Part shown: in pieces, positions 7,453-17,830 of the stretch | How the letters are laid out: each line of letters begins with the position of its first letter | How positions within the stretch are numbered: the first letter of the stretch is position 1 | Assembly (NCBI GenBank): GCA_022510615.1 | Contig: JAFLTC010000003.1 | Location: 99,685-163,684, forward strand | Direction of reading: 5' to 3' | Origin: Lachnospiraceae bacterium | GTDB taxonomy: Bacteria > Bacillota > Clostridia > Lachnospirales > Lachnospiraceae | DNA length: 64,000 bases | Position numbers and translations under genes: made by a program | Notes under the pieces: model-generated | The model's input: only the letters and a program-made list of their open reading frames with translations | What the model was told of the DNA's origin: nothing | Databases searched by the model: none

Positions 7453-9446
7453 TACTCATCATCCTTTTTTACTTCTTCTGTTTCAATAATGAATTTCACT
7501 TCGCCGTCCATTCCCTTACCGATTCCGCTGAAGCTCTTATACTCCTTCCCGGCATCGGAAATGGCACGGATACGCTCAAGTAATGTTTTGATGTCTTTCT
7601 CATATGCACGATTTATCTTTTTAACTCCCTGCTCATTTAATTTTGCCATCCCCTTCTTTAACTCTTCGGCACCATTGTCCAGCTTTTCACTGGCACTGCT
7701 TAGTTTTCCGATACCGCTTACCAGCTGACCGGTTGCCTGATTCAGCGCTTTACCGCCCTTTTGCAGTGTCTTCATTCCCTTATTTACCTTTTTTACGCTC
7801 TTTTTCATTGTCTTTCCTGCTTTTATCAGTGCCTTTGCTCCGCTTAACAGCTTTTTTTCATTATCTGTCAGCTTTTTGCCGCCCTCTTTCAGCTTTTGTA
7901 TATTTTCCACCAGCACCGGCAACTGTGTATTGAGAGTTTGGGAAGCAGAAGTCAGACTGGAAGAATTCCCGGACAACTTACTCAAAGAATCCATCACCGT
8001 ATTCACACCGGAGGATAACTGCTCTGCTCCTTTTTTCAACGTACCGTCTGCTGATGTAGCCCCTTCCAGTGCCTCTATCGCTGCTTTTTGAGTCTTTGTT
8101 ACTTCTTTTAACTGGGCAATGAGCGCAGCATCTGCGCCGGAAGCCTCCAATGCCCCGATCAAAGCTTCATTGTTCGCAAAGGATGCTTTCAACTGTGCCA
8201 GATTGGAATGAATTTCGGTAATACCGGAGGATACCGCCTTTGCCCCGTCTTTCAAAGCCTTGACATTTTCTTTTTTCCCTAGTTCATCCACTCCCCCCGT
8301 ATAGGTTTTCAATCCCTGATCAAAGGTTTTTATCTGGGAAGGCAGATCTTTTACTGCTTCATACAGGCTTGCACATCCACTGGCTATCTGACTGGCACCA
8401 TCCACATAAGTCGTTGTACCACCAGCAAGGCTGTCAGCTCCGTTCACATATTCTTTCACACCCTTTGTAAAGGTACCATTTCCTTTTGCAAATGTGTTAA
8501 TACCACTGGTAACTTTCTTTACACCGTCCTTTTCATACTTCTTGACAGTGGTCTTTAATGCCCCCATTTTTTCCGAAAACAGTGACATACTCTCAGACAG
8601 TGTTTTTGAACCATCTGCCAGCTGGGTGACGGCATCCGTCAAATCCGAAAGCTTCTCTTCCACCTCATCAAAGCTGTCTGTTCCATCCAGATTCAGTTCA
8701 TCAAGAAGGCCTGCACTGGCATAGGTAAAAGTATTGCCCATGGAAAAATCAGTTACCTCCGCCGTCACCGTAAATTCACTGTGGATTTTATCTTCATATT
8801 CCTCTTCCAGATTCAAACTCTCTGCCAGGCCCGGTATACCCATACCGACTACAATCTGATTGGAACCGTCGTTGATTACACGCCCATTGTCTATCTCCAC
8901 ATGGGTAAAGTTATCCGAGGAAAGAATCATTCCCGTTACCATAACAAAAGGTGTATAGATTGTTGTCTTACGACCACCTATTTCCTTTGTCTTACTGGAA
9001 TGATTTTCATAGGATACCTTTATTTTTACGGTTCCGCTTTTTCCTAACATCTCCTGAGGAGTCATTTCCTGTCCGTCCAGAAAATAGGTAAGTTTCAACT
9101 CCACCGGTAATTCTTTCGTCGTCTTTCCCTGATAGTAAATATCCTCTCCTGCCATGCTCCAGTCCATCGATTTTCCGGACTGGCTATAAGTTTCCTCCCC
9201 CTTGACATTGATAATATCTGTCAAATCAGAAGAATCCTTTACCGTACCGGAGACAAGGCCGGAATTTTTCAGCCAGTCTGCCACGGTAATTTCCGTCACC
9301 TGTCCATCCGCCCCGGCATTGACATATACTGACTCTTGCTTGGATATTTTCTTTGCGGCAGCAAAAGAACCGCTTCCTAATATCAGACTGAGTACGAGAA
9401 CTCCACTGAGTACTGTTTTTCCCATAATCTTCACATTTTTATTCAT
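7452..9446 (-). CDS. Secreted heptad-repeat (xxxLxxG) protein paired with MMPL exporter
   Basis: The protein has 664 residues. The start is at the ATG behind AAGGAGG, 15 bases after the exporter stop. A signal peptide (residues ~8-32, TVLSGVLVLSLILGSGSFAAA) precedes a ~230-residue beta-rich region. A long segment (about 270-620) follows, built from seven-residue repeats of the xxxLxxG type, such as LADGSKTLSESM, LSSGVNTVMDSL, LIKAGKTMKKSV and LDNGAEELKKGM. This resembles the TIGR03057-type repeats and YhgE/Pip extracellular domains. Such proteins commonly sit beside MMPL transporters in Firmicutes. A periplasm-like extracellular partner of the exporter is the likely role. No catalytic motif is seen. 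Confidence 0.75.
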   Translation of the reverse strand: MNKNVKIMGKTVLSGVLVLSLILGSGSFAAAKKISKQESVYVNAGADGQVTEITVADWLKNSGLVSGTVKDSSDLTDIINVKGEETYSQSGKSMDWSMAGEDIYYQGKTTKELPVELKLTYFLDGQEMTPQEMLGKSGTVKIKVSYENHSSKTKEIGGRKTTIYTPFVMVTGMILSSDNFTHVEIDNGRVINDGSNQIVVGMGIPGLAESLNLEEEYEDKIHSEFTVTAEVTDFSMGNTFTYASAGLLDELNLDGTDSFDEVEEKLSDLTDAVTQLADGSKTLSESMSLFSEKMGALKTTVKKYEKDGVKKVTSGINTFAKGNGTFTKGVKEYVNGADSLAGGTTTYVDGASQIASGCASLYEAVKDLPSQIKTFDQGLKTYTGGVDELGKKENVKALKDGAKAVSSGITEIHSNLAQLKASFANNEALIGALEASGADAALIAQLKEVTKTQKAAIEALEGATSADGTLKKGAEQLSSGVNTVMDSLSKLSGNSSSLTSASQTLNTQLPVLVENIQKLKEGGKKLTDNEKKLLSGAKALIKAGKTMKKSVKKVNKGMKTLQKGGKALNQATGQLVSGIGKLSSASEKLDNGAEELKKGMAKLNEQGVKKINRAYEKDIKTLLERIRAISDAGKEYKSFSGIGKGMDGEVKFIIETEEVKKDDE

Positions 9447-9460
9447 AATCCGATACCTCC

Positions 9461-11539
9461 TTAATAATCTATCTTTCTCATATCCCATGTTGTCTTGCAT
9501 ATCACTTTATCAAATACTGTCAGCATTGCCGGCAGAATCAGAATAACCACAATCATACTGATAACAGCCCCTCTGGCAAGCAGTGTACAGATTGCCTTTA
9601 TCATATCAATATTGGATGACACCGTTACTCCGAAAGTAGAGGCAAACAGACACATGCCACTGATTAAAATGGACTTAATAGATGTCCGGTGGGCAATGGC
9701 GATGGCCTCTTTCTTACTTTTTTGCCTTTCCGTGCGCTCCTTGTGATACCGGCTGGTCATTAGAATTGCGTAATCCACCGTTGCCCCCAGCTGAATCGTG
9801 CCGATGACGATACCCGCCACAAAAGGCAGGGATTCACCGCTATAATATGGCACGGACATATTGAGAAATATGGCGAATTCAATAACCGAAACCAAAATAA
9901 CCGGTATGGAAATGGATTTGAACACAAACAATATTATGATGAAAATAGCAAGGATGGAAACATTATTTACATTGACTAAATCAATATCCGTAACATCCTG
10001 CAGATCTTTTGTCAAAGGTGCTTCTCCAATTACCATGGAGTCTTTATCATAACTTTTTATGAGCTTACTAATTTCATCTATCTGGGCATTTACCTCATCC
10101 GTTGCCGTTTTATAATCCGAGCAGACAAACTGCAATTCATAATTCTCGCTCTGCAGCATGCTCCGGTACTCATTCGGTATCATGGAATCCGGAAAATTTG
10201 CTCCCACAAAGGAGTTCATTCCAATCACCCATTTTACACCCTTAACGTTCTCTACCTCTTTTTGCATGGCATTTTTATCCTTTGCAGGCATTCCCTTTTT
10301 CAGCAAAAGCATATGCATATTACTCATATGAAAGGTTTCCTGCAGTTTCTCATTTGCCACAGCGGAATCCAGCGTCTGCGGCAGAGAGCCGGCAATGTTG
10401 TAATAAATTTCATAATTTTTATTGCCATAATAAGCCGGTCCCAACAATACAAGAAACAAAATAACCGCCGCCGGCCACAGCTTAACAATTCCCTTCGACA
10501 CTCCATCCAGTTTCGGAATCAGGTTTTTATGAGTCGTTTTATCAATCGCCTTGTCAAAACAGAGAATCATCGCCGGCAGCAGGGTAATACAGGTAATTAC
10601 ACCAATAATAACTCCCTTTGCCATTACTACTCCCAAATCCATACCTAACTGAAAGGTCATAAAGCAGAGAGCCGCAAATCCGGCAATGGTAGTAACCGAG
10701 CTTCCCGTCACGGATTTAAAAGTACCCGAAATGGCATGTGCCATGGCACGGTTTTTATCCCCCGGATATCTCTTTTTATTTGCCTCATAGCTTTCCAGAA
10801 GAAAAATCGAATAGTCCATTGTTACTCCCAGCTGCAGAATCGCCGTCAGCGCCTGGGTAATATACGAAATTTCCCCAAACATAATATTACTTCCCAGATT
10901 ATATAAAATAGCCATTCCGATTCCCATCAGAAAAATAAGCGGCGTAACAAGGGAATCCATCGTAAGCAGCAAAATAAGCAGAGATAAAATGGCGGCCACC
11001 GCCACATACACCGGCATCTCTGCCAGAGCAAGATTCTTAATATCGGTTACCACCCCGGACATACCACTGATAAATGCCTGTTTTTCTACCACCCTACGCA
11101 TATCGGAAATAGCACTCATGGTAGAGTCTGACGACGTCGTGTTGTCAAAAAGCGCAATCATCATAGTGGCATTTCCTTTAAACAACGCTTCTTTTATACT
11201 ATCCGGCAGCATTTCCTTCGGAACACTGATGTCTACTAGATCATCATACCAGATAACATTTTTCACATGCTCTACCTGTTCCAGCTTTTCCTTTAGGGCA
11301 ACTACCTCCCTGTTTTCCATATTTTCTACGATAACCATGGAAAAGGCTCCCATACCGAACTCATCTACCAGCATATCCTGTCCGGATACCGTTTCCAGCG
11401 AGGAAGGAAGATAACTCAATACGTCATAATTTACTCTTGTCATTCCATAGCCGATAATTGACGGTATTAGCAGAAGCGCCCCAATCACAAGAATAAGAAT
11501 CCTGTGTCTGGCAATCCATCTACCAAACTTAATTACCAT
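9461..11539 (-). CDS. MMPL/RND-superfamily exporter
   Basis: The protein has 692 residues in two similar halves. Each half has an N-terminal helix, an extracellular loop domain (~170 residues), then five more helices. The functional Asp-Tyr pairs of MMPL proteins are present in both: LGVTMDYSIFLLESY and LGATVDYAILMTSRYHKER. By family it uses the proton gradient to export lipids, siderophores or drugs; the substrate here is unknown. It is the first gene of a three-gene operon with the heptad-repeat protein and TetR regulator. The start is behind AAGGGGG, and a palindromic operator lies about 30 bases upstream. Confidence 0.87.
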   Translation of the reverse strand: MVIKFGRWIARHRILILVIGALLLIPSIIGYGMTRVNYDVLSYLPSSLETVSGQDMLVDEFGMGAFSMVIVENMENREVVALKEKLEQVEHVKNVIWYDDLVDISVPKEMLPDSIKEALFKGNATMMIALFDNTTSSDSTMSAISDMRRVVEKQAFISGMSGVVTDIKNLALAEMPVYVAVAAILSLLILLLTMDSLVTPLIFLMGIGMAILYNLGSNIMFGEISYITQALTAILQLGVTMDYSIFLLESYEANKKRYPGDKNRAMAHAISGTFKSVTGSSVTTIAGFAALCFMTFQLGMDLGVVMAKGVIIGVITCITLLPAMILCFDKAIDKTTHKNLIPKLDGVSKGIVKLWPAAVILFLVLLGPAYYGNKNYEIYYNIAGSLPQTLDSAVANEKLQETFHMSNMHMLLLKKGMPAKDKNAMQKEVENVKGVKWVIGMNSFVGANFPDSMIPNEYRSMLQSENYELQFVCSDYKTATDEVNAQIDEISKLIKSYDKDSMVIGEAPLTKDLQDVTDIDLVNVNNVSILAIFIIILFVFKSISIPVILVSVIEFAIFLNMSVPYYSGESLPFVAGIVIGTIQLGATVDYAILMTSRYHKERTERQKSKKEAIAIAHRTSIKSILISGMCLFASTFGVTVSSNIDMIKAICTLLARGAVISMIVVILILPAMLTVFDKVICKTTWDMRKIDY

Positions 11540-11568
11540 ACTATAGCCCCCTTTTGTCCTACATTTTT

Positions 11569-11592
11569 AAAAATGACCAACGTTCATTTTTA
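11569..11592. promoter_or_regulatory. Palindromic operator upstream of the MMPL operon
   Basis: AAAAATGA...TCATTTTT form 8-9-bp arms around a CCAACGT centre. This is the usual shape of a TetR-family operator (compare ATGAACGTTGGTCAT on the other strand). It lies about 30-50 bases before the MMPL start and probably overlaps the -10 region, so bound TetR would repress. Confidence 0.6.
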
Positions 11593-11714
11593 TCATCTTA
11601 TGCAGTTTATCACAAATAGATAAAACAATCAACCGTCTGTTTGTACTTTTTTTTCCAACTAAGGGGCGAAGCTGCCTTACCCGCATATAGTAAAAACAGA
11701 GAGGGGGCTGTGTC

Positions 11715-12611
11715 ATGAATCGTGTAAGAAATGTTGTCCGGGTCGGAGAGGCTCACCGGCGCGGAATATACGGACAGGGCATTTCCATTGCCATTGTGGA
11801 TACGGGACTCTCCCTGCACCCGGACTACAGTTCCCGAATTACCGGCTGGTGTGATACCTTAAAAGGCAGATCCATTCCCTATGACGACAGCGGTCATGGC
11901 AGTCATGTAGCCGGAATTGCCGCCGGAGACGGACAATCCTCTCAGAGGCGGTACATCGGAATTGCCCCAGAGGCAAAGCTAATCGGCGTAAAGGTTTTAG
12001 ACCAAAAAGGAAACGGAACGATTCCCGATATTATGCGGGGCTTAAACTGGATACTCCGAAATAAAGAACGCCTCTCCATCCGCATTGTGAACATTTCCAT
12101 CGGTGCCAATGACAGAAAGACCTTCCATGAAAACTGTGATTTTGTGAGAAAAGTCAATCGTCTGTGGGACAGCGGCATTGTCGTAATAGCCGCCGCCGGA
12201 AATAAGGGACCTGGCAGATACACCATCAGTGCCCCTGGAAATTCCCGGAAAATCATTACCGTAGGCTCCAGTGATACCTGGGGAACACCGAACAGGACAG
12301 GCAACAATCACTCGGGAACCGGCCCTACCCTTTCCTGCATAAAAAAACCGGACGTCGTTGCGCCCGGTTCCCATATTATCAGCTGCTCCGCCTTCCAGTC
12401 AGGCTGGCAGAGAAATCCATATTCCGTAAAAAGCGGTACCTCCATGTCCACACCGATTGTATCAGGAGCCATCGCCCTTTTACTTTGCAAATATCCCGAT
12501 ATGACACCCCGCGAAGTAAAAATACGACTGAAAAATTCCAGTACAAATCTTCATCTTCCCCATGAAAAACAGGGCTGGGGGCTTCTCAATATCGAAAAAC
12601 TGTTATCGTAA
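11715..12611 (+). CDS. Intracellular-type subtilisin-like serine protease (S8)
   Basis: The protein has 298 residues. The catalytic triad is intact: Asp29 (IAIVDTGLSLHPD), His61 (DSGHGSHVAGIAAG) and Ser243 (SGTSMSTPIVSG). The oxyanion Asn lies in AAAGNKGPG. There is no signal peptide and no long propeptide, so it resembles intracellular subtilisins rather than secreted ones. The start at 11715 follows GAGAGGGGG. It is transcribed away from the MMPL operon and ends 1 base from the converging glycogen phosphorylase stop. Its role is probably protein turnover; substrates are unknown. Confidence 0.85.
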   Translation: MNRVRNVVRVGEAHRRGIYGQGISIAIVDTGLSLHPDYSSRITGWCDTLKGRSIPYDDSGHGSHVAGIAAGDGQSSQRRYIGIAPEAKLIGVKVLDQKGNGTIPDIMRGLNWILRNKERLSIRIVNISIGANDRKTFHENCDFVRKVNRLWDSGIVVIAAAGNKGPGRYTISAPGNSRKIITVGSSDTWGTPNRTGNNHSGTGPTLSCIKKPDVVAPGSHIISCSAFQSGWQRNPYSVKSGTSMSTPIVSGAIALLLCKYPDMTPREVKIRLKNSSTNLHLPHEKQGWGLLNIEKLLS

Positions 12612-12612
12612 T

Positions 12613-14865
12613 CTATCCCAGATGCCAGATATCCTCATTATACTGGGCAATGGTCCGATCCGAAGAGAAAAATCCCGCTTTGGCAATATTGACTAACATT
12701 TTTTTTGCCCATGCCTTTTTATCTTCATAATCCGCATAAGCTCTCTCCTTTGCCTCCACATAGGACGGATAGTCCGGGAATGTCATAAACCAGTCTTTAT
12801 TCAGCAATTCCTGATACAGGCGTTTTAAGCATTCCTTGTTGCCCAGACGCAACATCTTTTTACTGACAATAAAATCTACTGCCTCTTTTAATTCCGGATT
12901 TTTCTCATAGTAATCTCTGGAGCAATAATCCCCCCTGTCATAGCGGGCCATTACCGTGTCGCTGTCCTCACCGAACACATAAATATTTTCATCTCCCACA
13001 AGCTGATGAATTTCTACATTGGCACCGTCCTCGGTTCCCAGTGTGATAGCACCGTTTAACATAAATTTCATATTTCCGGTACCGCTTGCCTCCTTGGAGG
13101 CTAAGGAAATCTGCTCGGATATATCGCAGGAAGGAATAAGTTTTTCCGCCATCGTTACATTATAATTTTCCACCATGACTACACGAAGATAAGGGCGAAC
13201 CTCTTTATCCTTGGCAATCAGCTTCTGCAGGCAGAGAATCAGATGAATAATGTCCTTGGCAATGACATATGCCGGTGCTGCCTTTGCACCGAAAATAAGG
13301 GTAATCGGCCGTTTCGGGCGCTTGCCTGCTTTGATTTCCAGATACTTGTGTATCGCATAGAGGGCATTTAACTGCTGCCTCTTATACTCATGGAGACGCT
13401 TCACCTGAATATCAAAAATGGAATCCTCATCCAGAGTAAGTTTCTGGGTTTCCTTCAGATAAAGGCAAACCTCGTGCTTTTTCTCCTTCTTAATGGCAAT
13501 CAGCCGGTTCAAAACCTCTTCATCCTCTTTGTAATCCAATAGCTTCTCTAATTCTCTGGCATCCTTTTTAAAGCCGTTACCAATCGTATCTTCTAACAGA
13601 CTTGTCAGTGGATGGTTGCAGTGTAAAAGCCAGCGTCTGAAGGTAATACCGTTGGTTTTGTTATTAAATTTTTCCGGGTACAGCTGGTAAAAATCGTTAA
13701 GCTCGCTGTTTTTCAAAATCTCTGTGTGAAGCTCCGCCACACCGTTTACACTGTGACCAAAATGCATATCCATATGGGCCATATGCACCCGCTCTTCCCC
13801 ATCAATAATGGCAACTGCCGGATTGTTATACTTTTCCAAAATCTTCTCATTCAGACGGCGGATAATCGGCACCAGTGCCGGGGCAACCTTTTCAATAAAG
13901 GAAACCGGCCATTTTTCTAATGCCTCCGCAAGAATAGTGTGATTGGTATAGGCGCAGGAGTCCGTTACGATCTGCACCGCTTCCTCCCATTCTATTCCCT
14001 TTTCCGTTAAAAGTCTGATTAATTCCGGAATGACCATGGAAGGATGGGTATCATTAATCTGGATTGCCACATAATCGGCAAGGTCATGGAGATTACTGCC
14101 CCTCTCCAAGGCCTCTGCAAGAATCAGCTGGGCGCCGCAGCTTACCATGAAATATTGCTGGTAAACCCGGAGCAGTCTGCCTGCCTCATCGCTGTCATCC
14201 GGATATAAAAACAACGTCAGATTTTTCCGTATCTCTTCCTTGTCAAAGTCGATTCCCTTCCCCACAATAGACTCCTCCAGGGAATCTAAATCAAATAAAT
14301 GCAGACGGTTTGTACCATTGTCATAGCCTGTTACTAAAATATCGTACATCGTAGCAATGACATTGAAATCACCAAAAGAAACGGAAAACTTTTTATCACT
14401 GCGAATCAGCCAGCTATCCTTTTCAATCCATCTGTTTGGAAGCTCTTTTTGCCGGCAGCGTTTAAACTTTTGCTGAAACAATCCAAAATGATAGTTCAGT
14501 CCGATACCATCCCCGGCAAGTCCCAGTGTGGCAATGGAATCCAGAAAGCATGCCGCCAGTCTTCCCAGTCCGCCATTTCCCAATGACGGCTCCGGCTCTC
14601 TCTCCTCCAGACGGGCAAGGCTTTTTCCCGCAGCCTGCAGTTCCTTTTCGATCTGCTCATAAATCCCAAGATTAATCAGATTGTTGCTGAGAAGCTTTCC
14701 AATCAAAAACTCGGCAGAAATATAATATAACTTTTTTTTCTGTCCGGTAATTTCTTTTCCGGCAGCACGCTCCTGTACCAGTGTCATTAAGGCGTGATAC
14801 AGCTCCTCCTCCCTACAGTCTGCAATCTTTCTCCCATACATTTTCAATACGATTTCTTCTAACAT
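12613..14865 (-). CDS. glgP: Glycogen/starch/maltodextrin phosphorylase
   Basis: The protein has 750 residues, at the short end for GT35 phosphorylases (usually 750-830). It releases glucose-1-phosphate from alpha-1,4-glucans using phosphate and pyridoxal phosphate. Visible motifs are [21 protein letters not shown] near residue 90, [23 protein letters not shown] and the PLP site [15 protein letters not shown] with the Schiff-base Lys at about 600. The start is behind AGGAAAACA. It is alone, with no other glycogen genes near, and converges on the subtilase. An internal stretch around residues 190-230 looks slightly condensed against E. coli GlgP, but no key residue is missing. Confidence 0.92.
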   Translation of the reverse strand: MLEEIVLKMYGRKIADCREEELYHALMTLVQERAAGKEITGQKKKLYYISAEFLIGKLLSNNLINLGIYEQIEKELQAAGKSLARLEEREPEPSLGNGGLGRLAACFLDSIATLGLAGDGIGLNYHFGLFQQKFKRCRQKELPNRWIEKDSWLIRSDKKFSVSFGDFNVIATMYDILVTGYDNGTNRLHLFDLDSLEESIVGKGIDFDKEEIRKNLTLFLYPDDSDEAGRLLRVYQQYFMVSCGAQLILAEALERGSNLHDLADYVAIQINDTHPSMVIPELIRLLTEKGIEWEEAVQIVTDSCAYTNHTILAEALEKWPVSFIEKVAPALVPIIRRLNEKILEKYNNPAVAIIDGEERVHMAHMDMHFGHSVNGVAELHTEILKNSELNDFYQLYPEKFNNKTNGITFRRWLLHCNHPLTSLLEDTIGNGFKKDARELEKLLDYKEDEEVLNRLIAIKKEKKHEVCLYLKETQKLTLDEDSIFDIQVKRLHEYKRQQLNALYAIHKYLEIKAGKRPKRPITLIFGAKAAPAYVIAKDIIHLILCLQKLIAKDKEVRPYLRVVMVENYNVTMAEKLIPSCDISEQISLASKEASGTGNMKFMLNGAITLGTEDGANVEIHQLVGDENIYVFGEDSDTVMARYDRGDYCSRDYYEKNPELKEAVDFIVSKKMLRLGNKECLKRLYQELLNKDWFMTFPDYPSYVEAKERAYADYEDKKAWAKKMLVNIAKAGFFSSDRTIAQYNEDIWHLG

Positions 14866-14904
14866 TGTTTTCCTGCTTTCCTTTTCTTTTTTCTATTTGT
14901 TATA

Positions 14905-16587
14905 TTATTTACGCAGTAGAAAATCCAGCTGCCTTCCAGCCGTTCCTACTGAAATATTATAGACGTAATCTTCCTGCCCCTCAAATACTGCCTGAATATG
15001 ATAAGATCCCTCTGCTACATAAACAACATAATTTCCCGAGATATCTGTTTTTGCCGTAAAGATGGTACCATCGTTTACATTTTCACATGTAATGACCGCA
15101 TCGGCAACCGCTTTACCGGAAGCATCCGTAACCTTTCCCGATACCGTCCGCTTTTCCATTATCCGGAGAGTGGCAGATGCTTTAAATACTCTTTCAGCAT
15201 TTTCTTTATCGGTAACTGTAACGGTTACATCATACGCCCCTGTCTTTTCAGCAGTTCCCGACACAGTTCCATCCTCATTCATCATCAGTCCCTCCGGCAG
15301 TTCAGCTGCATAGCTGTATTTCCCGCTGCCTCCTGCTGCCCAGGCAAACTCAATATTTTTTAAAGTATCTCCGACCAGTACGGTAATATCTTCTGCTTTT
15401 GCCACAATCGTTGCTTCATTACCCACAAACACATTAATTTTCTGTATCACAACATTGCCCATCTCATCCGCAGCACGGATGGATAAAATGGTGCCCACTG
15501 TCGCGGTATCATATTCTCCTGAGAAAATCAGCGCATTATCTGTCGCCTTATAAGTAATCCCACCGACACTCCCCGTTACGGTATAGGAAATATTTCCATA
15601 GCAGTAATCGCTTAAATCAATGGTCTCCTCCATGGTATCCCCCACCACTCCAATCCACCGCTTTGTAACCGGAGTAGTGCTTTTTACAAATACCGCCTGG
15701 GCTTCTGCACTTTTTGTTCCATTTCCCGGAAGGGTGGCAATGGATACACGGACATAGGAATCCTTTGCAATGGAATAGGTGTTGTCTAATGTCAAATCAT
15801 AAGTTTTATTATCATAATTTCGAATCTTCGATATATGATACCGACGGGTATAGGAACCGGCAGTATAGCGCTTCCCTTCTACTACAATCTGGTTCGCCGT
15901 CACTTCCCTCGCCTTATCCAGTGTAAAACGAACGGTGTCTTTACTCAATACCTGAACCGAAGAAAGATTAATCGTATTAGCAGCAAGTACTTTAACCGTA
16001 CAGCTGGCACTTTTTTTACTCCCCTCCACAGAGGTCGCCTTAATCTTCGCCGTACCGACTGCCACCGCCTTTACCGTACCGTCGCTGGAAACAGTGACTA
16101 CCCCCTTATTGGAAGTCGTCCATTTCATTCCCTTATAGCTCCCACTGGCAGGAGTTATGGAAGCCTTTAATTTCTGACTGCCCCCTACATAAAGTGTCAG
16201 CGATTCCTTATCCAAATTCACTGTCTTTATCGGTTTTACTACCTTGACAGAAATTTTTGCCTTTTTCTTTTTGTTCTTTTTTGAGGTTACTGTAATTTTA
16301 CAGGAACCTGCCTTAACTCCCTTGACATTTCCCGCACCGGAAACAGTAGCAATTTTTTTCTTGGAAGTCTTATAGATAACTTTTTTATTTTTGGATTTGT
16401 TCGGTGTGACAGTAACGGTAGTGGTCAGTTTTACCTTTTTTCCCACTGCCACATGGACCGTTTTTCCATAATTACTTTTTACTTTTACCTTTTTTACCTT
16501 GACCTTCGCCTGAGCATCCATATCCGGTGCCCCGCACAAGATAATTGCTGCTGCAAAAATAAGCAGTCCCTTCCATATGTTTCTCAT
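14905..16587 (-). CDS. Secreted multi-domain protein with Big2 Ig-like domains and carboxypeptidase-like regulatory domain
   Basis: The protein has 560 residues. The start is at 16587 behind GGAGGT, so the longer frame upstream is not used. A signal peptide (LLIFAAAIILCGAPDMDAQA) is followed by two Big2 repeats (about 35-120 and 125-210). Mid regions resemble cadherin-like or putative-Ig folds (GVVGDTMEETIDL; PEGLMMNEDGTVSGTAEKTGAYDVTVTVTD, the He_PIG-type motif). The C-terminal ~80 residues are carboxypeptidase-regulatory-like (VSGKVTDASGKAVADAVI...GNYVVYVAEGSYHI). No anchoring signal is seen. Likely an extracellular adhesin or scaffold. A TTGACA box at 16672-16677 may be its -35. Confidence 0.8.
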   Translation of the reverse strand: MRNIWKGLLIFAAAIILCGAPDMDAQAKVKVKKVKVKSNYGKTVHVAVGKKVKLTTTVTVTPNKSKNKKVIYKTSKKKIATVSGAGNVKGVKAGSCKITVTSKKNKKKKAKISVKVVKPIKTVNLDKESLTLYVGGSQKLKASITPASGSYKGMKWTTSNKGVVTVSSDGTVKAVAVGTAKIKATSVEGSKKSASCTVKVLAANTINLSSVQVLSKDTVRFTLDKAREVTANQIVVEGKRYTAGSYTRRYHISKIRNYDNKTYDLTLDNTYSIAKDSYVRVSIATLPGNGTKSAEAQAVFVKSTTPVTKRWIGVVGDTMEETIDLSDYCYGNISYTVTGSVGGITYKATDNALIFSGEYDTATVGTILSIRAADEMGNVVIQKINVFVGNEATIVAKAEDITVLVGDTLKNIEFAWAAGGSGKYSYAAELPEGLMMNEDGTVSGTAEKTGAYDVTVTVTDKENAERVFKASATLRIMEKRTVSGKVTDASGKAVADAVITCENVNDGTIFTAKTDISGNYVVYVAEGSYHIQAVFEGQEDYVYNISVGTAGRQLDFLLRK

Positions 16588-16691
16588 GCTTTGATACCTC
16601 CTGCAATTTTTCCAACGTTCTTTATCGTACCACATTTTTTTCCGTTTGTACACTATAATAATTTTCCTGTATGTCAAAAACAGGGCCAGTA

Positions 16692-17789
16692 TCATTCCTG
16701 CTTTTTATAGTAACACATCTTCCTATCATAAGTTCCATGATTTTCATAATAGGTAACATAAAAACCTTCGTTTATGCCATCCACTAGCAAATTGGAAACC
16801 ATATAATTGTTGCTTCCTAACTTCAATACTCTGTCATTCTTTGACACAATCCTCGTAAAAGAATCCTCATCGATGTCTGCCCGGTAAATACCCCCTCTTG
16901 TAATATAATAAAAGGAGTCCTGAAAATAACGGACATACTCCGATGGGTTTGATGCATCTCTTTCCTCCAGCGCTGCCAGAGAAATTTCGTGTCCCTTCTC
17001 CCCCGATTTCTCACTATAGGAAACAATTTTAGTTGGCAGTCCGGTTGTCATATCCACGTCAAAGGAAAAATACTCTCCGTTTCCCGCCATCTTTAAGACA
17101 GCCGGATTTTCCAGTTCCCGGATACATCTTCCGTCCAATGGGTTATAAATACCATTGATCGTAGAACCGTTTTGTATCAACACATTGCCATCCGCAAATA
17201 CGTCAGTATTGACCCATGTAACACCTTTTCCATTATCATTTTTTGGCAGTTTGGGCAAAGGTATTTCTTTCCACTGATTAGTCTGTAAATCAATCTGGAG
17301 CAGATATTCTTTCTCTATCGCATCATCTTTCAGCTCGGCCAACTCCTGATACAACTTTCCGTCCTGTCCCATATACACTCTCATAAGATCCAGTTTATTT
17401 TTATCTCTAAATTTTTTTACTGCCTTCGCCCATGGACAGTCTACCTTGACAGCCTTTTCTCCCTCGTATTTAACGAGCGCAATTTCTTCCGGTATCACAT
17501 GCATCCCTTCTTCATCACTTTTCTTCCCTATTTTTTCGGCATAAAAATAAATTTCTCCGTTTATCCCCTGAAGCCCCGCTAAATCCATACCGGAATTATC
17601 TTCACTAGGAAATAGGTTACTATCCGGTTCAAAATTCTGTTCCACATAAGTTCCCCCCGGTATTTCATTATAAGAAATAGCAGGAGAGGTTGCCGTTTCC
17701 TCCTGATTTGACGAGGAGCAGCCTGTCATGGCCATAGACAACATTAGTAACATTCCGATTGCACGCATTGCTTTTTTCCGTTTTTTCAT
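16692..17789 (-). CDS. Predicted lipoprotein of unknown function
   Basis: The protein has 365 residues. A lipoprotein signal peptide ends in a lipobox (MLSMAMTGC, Cys about residue 24), followed by a Ser/Glu-rich linker. The rest looks like a beta-propeller or repeated-strand fold (LVKYEGEKAVKVD, LLQIDLQTNQWKEIPLP, GIYRADIDEDSFTRI), but I recognise no family. The start is behind GGAGG, about 40 bases after the leucine-rich-repeat gene. The two are probably cotranscribed. It would be anchored to the outer face of the membrane. Confidence 0.7.
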   Translation of the reverse strand: MKKRKKAMRAIGMLLMLSMAMTGCSSSNQEETATSPAISYNEIPGGTYVEQNFEPDSNLFPSEDNSGMDLAGLQGINGEIYFYAEKIGKKSDEEGMHVIPEEIALVKYEGEKAVKVDCPWAKAVKKFRDKNKLDLMRVYMGQDGKLYQELAELKDDAIEKEYLLQIDLQTNQWKEIPLPKLPKNDNGKGVTWVNTDVFADGNVLIQNGSTINGIYNPLDGRCIRELENPAVLKMAGNGEYFSFDVDMTTGLPTKIVSYSEKSGEKGHEISLAALEERDASNPSEYVRYFQDSFYYITRGGIYRADIDEDSFTRIVSKNDRVLKLGSNNYMVSNLLVDGINEGFYVTYYENHGTYDRKMCYYKKQE

Positions 17790-17830
17790 ATGTTTGTCCT
17801 CCTGTTCATATACCTGCTTTGATCAAAGTT

